This document shows positions 42,603-43,710 of a stretch of DNA of 43,710 nt, piece after piece (the first letter of the stretch is position 1; each line of letters begins with the position of its first letter). The stretch is taken from positions 1-43,710 of the forward strand of contig NZ_VRTT01000062.1 of the NCBI RefSeq assembly GCF_008017805.1, read 5' to 3'. The stretch is from Paenibacillus sp. N3.4 (GTDB taxonomy: Bacteria > Bacillota > Bacilli > Paenibacillales > NBRC-103111). The notes beneath the pieces are model-generated. The model had not been told where the DNA came from and searched no databases. It saw only the letters and a program-made list of their open reading frames with translations. Position numbers and translations under genes: made by a program.

Positions 42603-42641
42603 AAGCATGAAGGGGATTACTCCCCTTTATGCTTTTTTTCT
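42602..42641 (+). terminator. Terminator after spoVIF
   Basis: AAAAGCATGAAGGGG pairs with CCCCTTTATGCTTTT around a short loop, followed by more T residues. Confidence 0.9.
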
Positions 42642-42705
42642 TGTCCTATGCTATACTTTATTCTGTCTTAATTTTAATTGCTGAATAGATTAAGGGGTTA
42701 TGAAT

Positions 42706-42885
42706 ATGTCAGGTTTGGACAAAATGTGGGCTTCCTTCGTTGCCATAGGCCTTATGGTCGTAGCGTCACTATTGATTTCTTATGCCAGAACACGAACACA
42801 AGGTGCGCTTCGCATCGTGCTTTCCTTTATTGCTTTCATTTTATTTATTCCTATTTTATTGTACATGCTGCTATCATTGTTTTAA
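42706..42885 (+). CDS. DUF2768 small membrane protein (YphE-like)
   Basis: A 59-residue protein made of two membrane helices (about 6-25 and 35-57). Size, topology and place after gpsA-spoVIF fit the DUF2768 family, function unknown. ATG 42706 is chosen because AAGGGG (42692-42697) is 8 bp upstream; ATG 42700 would be too close. Confidence 0.75.
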   Translation: MSGLDKMWASFVAIGLMVVASLLISYARTRTQGALRIVLSFIAFILFIPILLYMLLSLF

Positions 42886-42908
42886 CAACATGGAGGTAAA
42901 AAAAACCT

Positions 42909-43202
42909 ATGTTAGAATTAAAAACACGCAAAACACAAAAATCAATAGAGCCGCAAACGGGATTATCCATTTTGGATCATGCGCTTAAAGAAGATTTGGA
43001 TTGGGGATTTTCGTGCGCGCGCGGTTCTTGCGCCAGATGCCGCTGTTACGTAGCGTCAGGCAGGGAGTTTTTGTCCATGCCCTCCGACGAAGAAGAGAAT
43101 CGTTTGGAGCCTGAAGAGCTTGAGCAAGGCTATCGATTGGCTTGTCAATGTATGATCAAGCAAGTAGGTGACATCTCCGTCATCCATAAACCTTATTTCT
43201 GA
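42909..43202 (+). CDS. 2Fe-2S ferredoxin-like protein
   Basis: A 97-residue plant/adrenodoxin-type ferredoxin. Cluster ligands are Cys36, Cys41, Cys44 and Cys79 (CARGSCARC, then ACQC). Extra cysteines are at 46 and 81. It carries electrons to an unknown partner. TGGAGGTAA precedes ATG 42909 with a slightly long gap. Confidence 0.9.
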   Translation: MLELKTRKTQKSIEPQTGLSILDHALKEDLDWGFSCARGSCARCRCYVASGREFLSMPSDEEENRLEPEELEQGYRLACQCMIKQVGDISVIHKPYF

Positions 43203-43227
43203 AATAAAGGCGAAAGGTGTGTGCATC

Positions 43228-43710
43228 ATGATATGGCTCCAGCCGTTACTGCCAGCGATTACATCCCTACATACACATTTATTAAAGGCTCCGGGAGCGC
43301 GATGGCTGATCGGCGGAAGCTGTGGACTACTGATGCACCACGTAGAAATTGGACGTAGTCCAAGGGATCTTGATATCTATGTGGATAATAATGATGTCGC
43401 TCCCGTACATACCGCATTGCAGGAATATGCCGTGGATTCACCGGTTTTTAGTCAAACACCGATTTATTCTTCTATTCTGAGTCATTATCTGTTGAATGGG
43501 ATACCGATTGAACTCGTTGGGGATTTTCATATTGAAGCGATTAGCTCGAACTATCAGGTTGAAATTGCCTATTTGTGGGAAAGTCATTGCCATACGTATA
43601 AGATTGGAAAGCACGAAGTTAAAGTGATGCCACTTGCTCATGAACTCATTTTTAATCTGCTCCGGGGCCGCTCAGATCGCTACGAAGCCATTGCGTTTAC
43701 AATGCTTTCC
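43228..43710 (+). CDS. Nucleotidyltransferase-fold protein, partial
   Basis: Open from ATG 43228 to the window edge (161 codons, no stop). GCGAAAGGTGTG gives a weak binding site. The early GGSCGLLMHH segment followed by PRDLDIYVD resembles the GGS...DxDxY active site of the nucleotidyltransferase superfamily (MNT or AbiEii-like). The substrate cannot be told; the C-terminal part is outside the window. It follows the ferredoxin gene by 25 bp. Confidence 0.7.
   Translation, partial: MIWLQPLLPAITSLHTHLLKAPGARWLIGGSCGLLMHHVEIGRSPRDLDIYVDNNDVAPVHTALQEYAVDSPVFSQTPIYSSILSHYLLNGIPIELVGDFHIEAISSNYQVEIAYLWESHCHTYKIGKHEVKVMPLAHELIFNLLRGRSDRYEAIAFTMLS

Noticed and set aside
42678..42988. Alternative frames overlapping the DUF2768-like gene
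   Set aside because: They lack spaced binding sites, and the 42706 frame gives a coherent two-helix protein.

Overview
The window reads as chromosomal DNA of a spore-forming low-to-mid GC Firmicute, most likely Paenibacillus or a close relative. This rests on gene content and order, not on a database search. It holds a clustered riboflavin operon under an FMN riboswitch, scpAB, ytfI-ytfJ, dacB-spmA-spmB-rluB, resABCDE, a T-box-controlled serA, the ypbD/ypbH/prsW/ypeB/ypfA/ypfB/cmk/plsC/ypfD/fni/yphA/YIEGIA/der/plsY/gpsA/spoVIF series, and a ferredoxin. Much of the right half follows the order of the B. subtilis serA-to-gpsA neighbourhood as I remember it. No tRNA, rRNA, CRISPR array, insertion sequence or prophage block is visible.

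Layout. 1-596 is non-coding and carries short repeats. 597-4598 is the riboflavin operon (FMN riboswitch, terminator, ribD, ribE, ribBA, ribH). 4598-8116 has a membrane site-2 protease-like gene, scpA, scpB, ytfI and ytfJ. 8117-8516 is a repeat-bearing spacer. 8517-9951 is a leftward ArsB/NhaD-type transporter with its own promoter and a promoter-proximal terminator. 10058-13230 is the dacB-spmA-spmB sporulation cluster plus rluB. 13299-19413 is resABCDE (cytochrome c maturation and redox sensing). 19535-21468 is leftward serA with a T-box leader and a strong promoter. 21659-26544 is accessory: rhodanese, an unknown membrane-anchored protein, a CPBP glutamic protease, a small membrane protein, a broken CAP-domain secreted protein and a lipoprotein polysaccharide deacetylase. 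26709-30496 holds a small unknown protein, a MecA-family adaptor, a primase/helicase-like protein, prsW and a small zinc-ribbon protein. 30699-43202 returns to conserved housekeeping and sporulation genes. The last gene (43228 onward) runs off the edge.

Themes. Several genes serve spores or the cell envelope (ytfJ, dacB, spmA, spmB, ypeB, YIEGIA and its small partner, spoVIF, prsW). The riboflavin genes share one riboswitch. The res genes couple thiol reduction, haem ligation and a two-component sensor.

Main cautions and points of interest. Four otherwise intact conserved genes (ribD, resE, the CAP gene twice, and the small YIEGIA partner) carry frameshifts, most at short homopolymers. That pattern suggests base-call or assembly errors more than true decay. 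The most unusual protein is a 500-residue Toprim-DnaB-like fusion at 27971 whose Toprim catalytic acids look replaced. A roughly 90-bp dispersed element occurs three times (25608, 30540, 41062) and a second repeat twice (357, 8457). Two promoters are followed almost at once by terminator-like hairpins. I did not find a clearly new multi-gene system.
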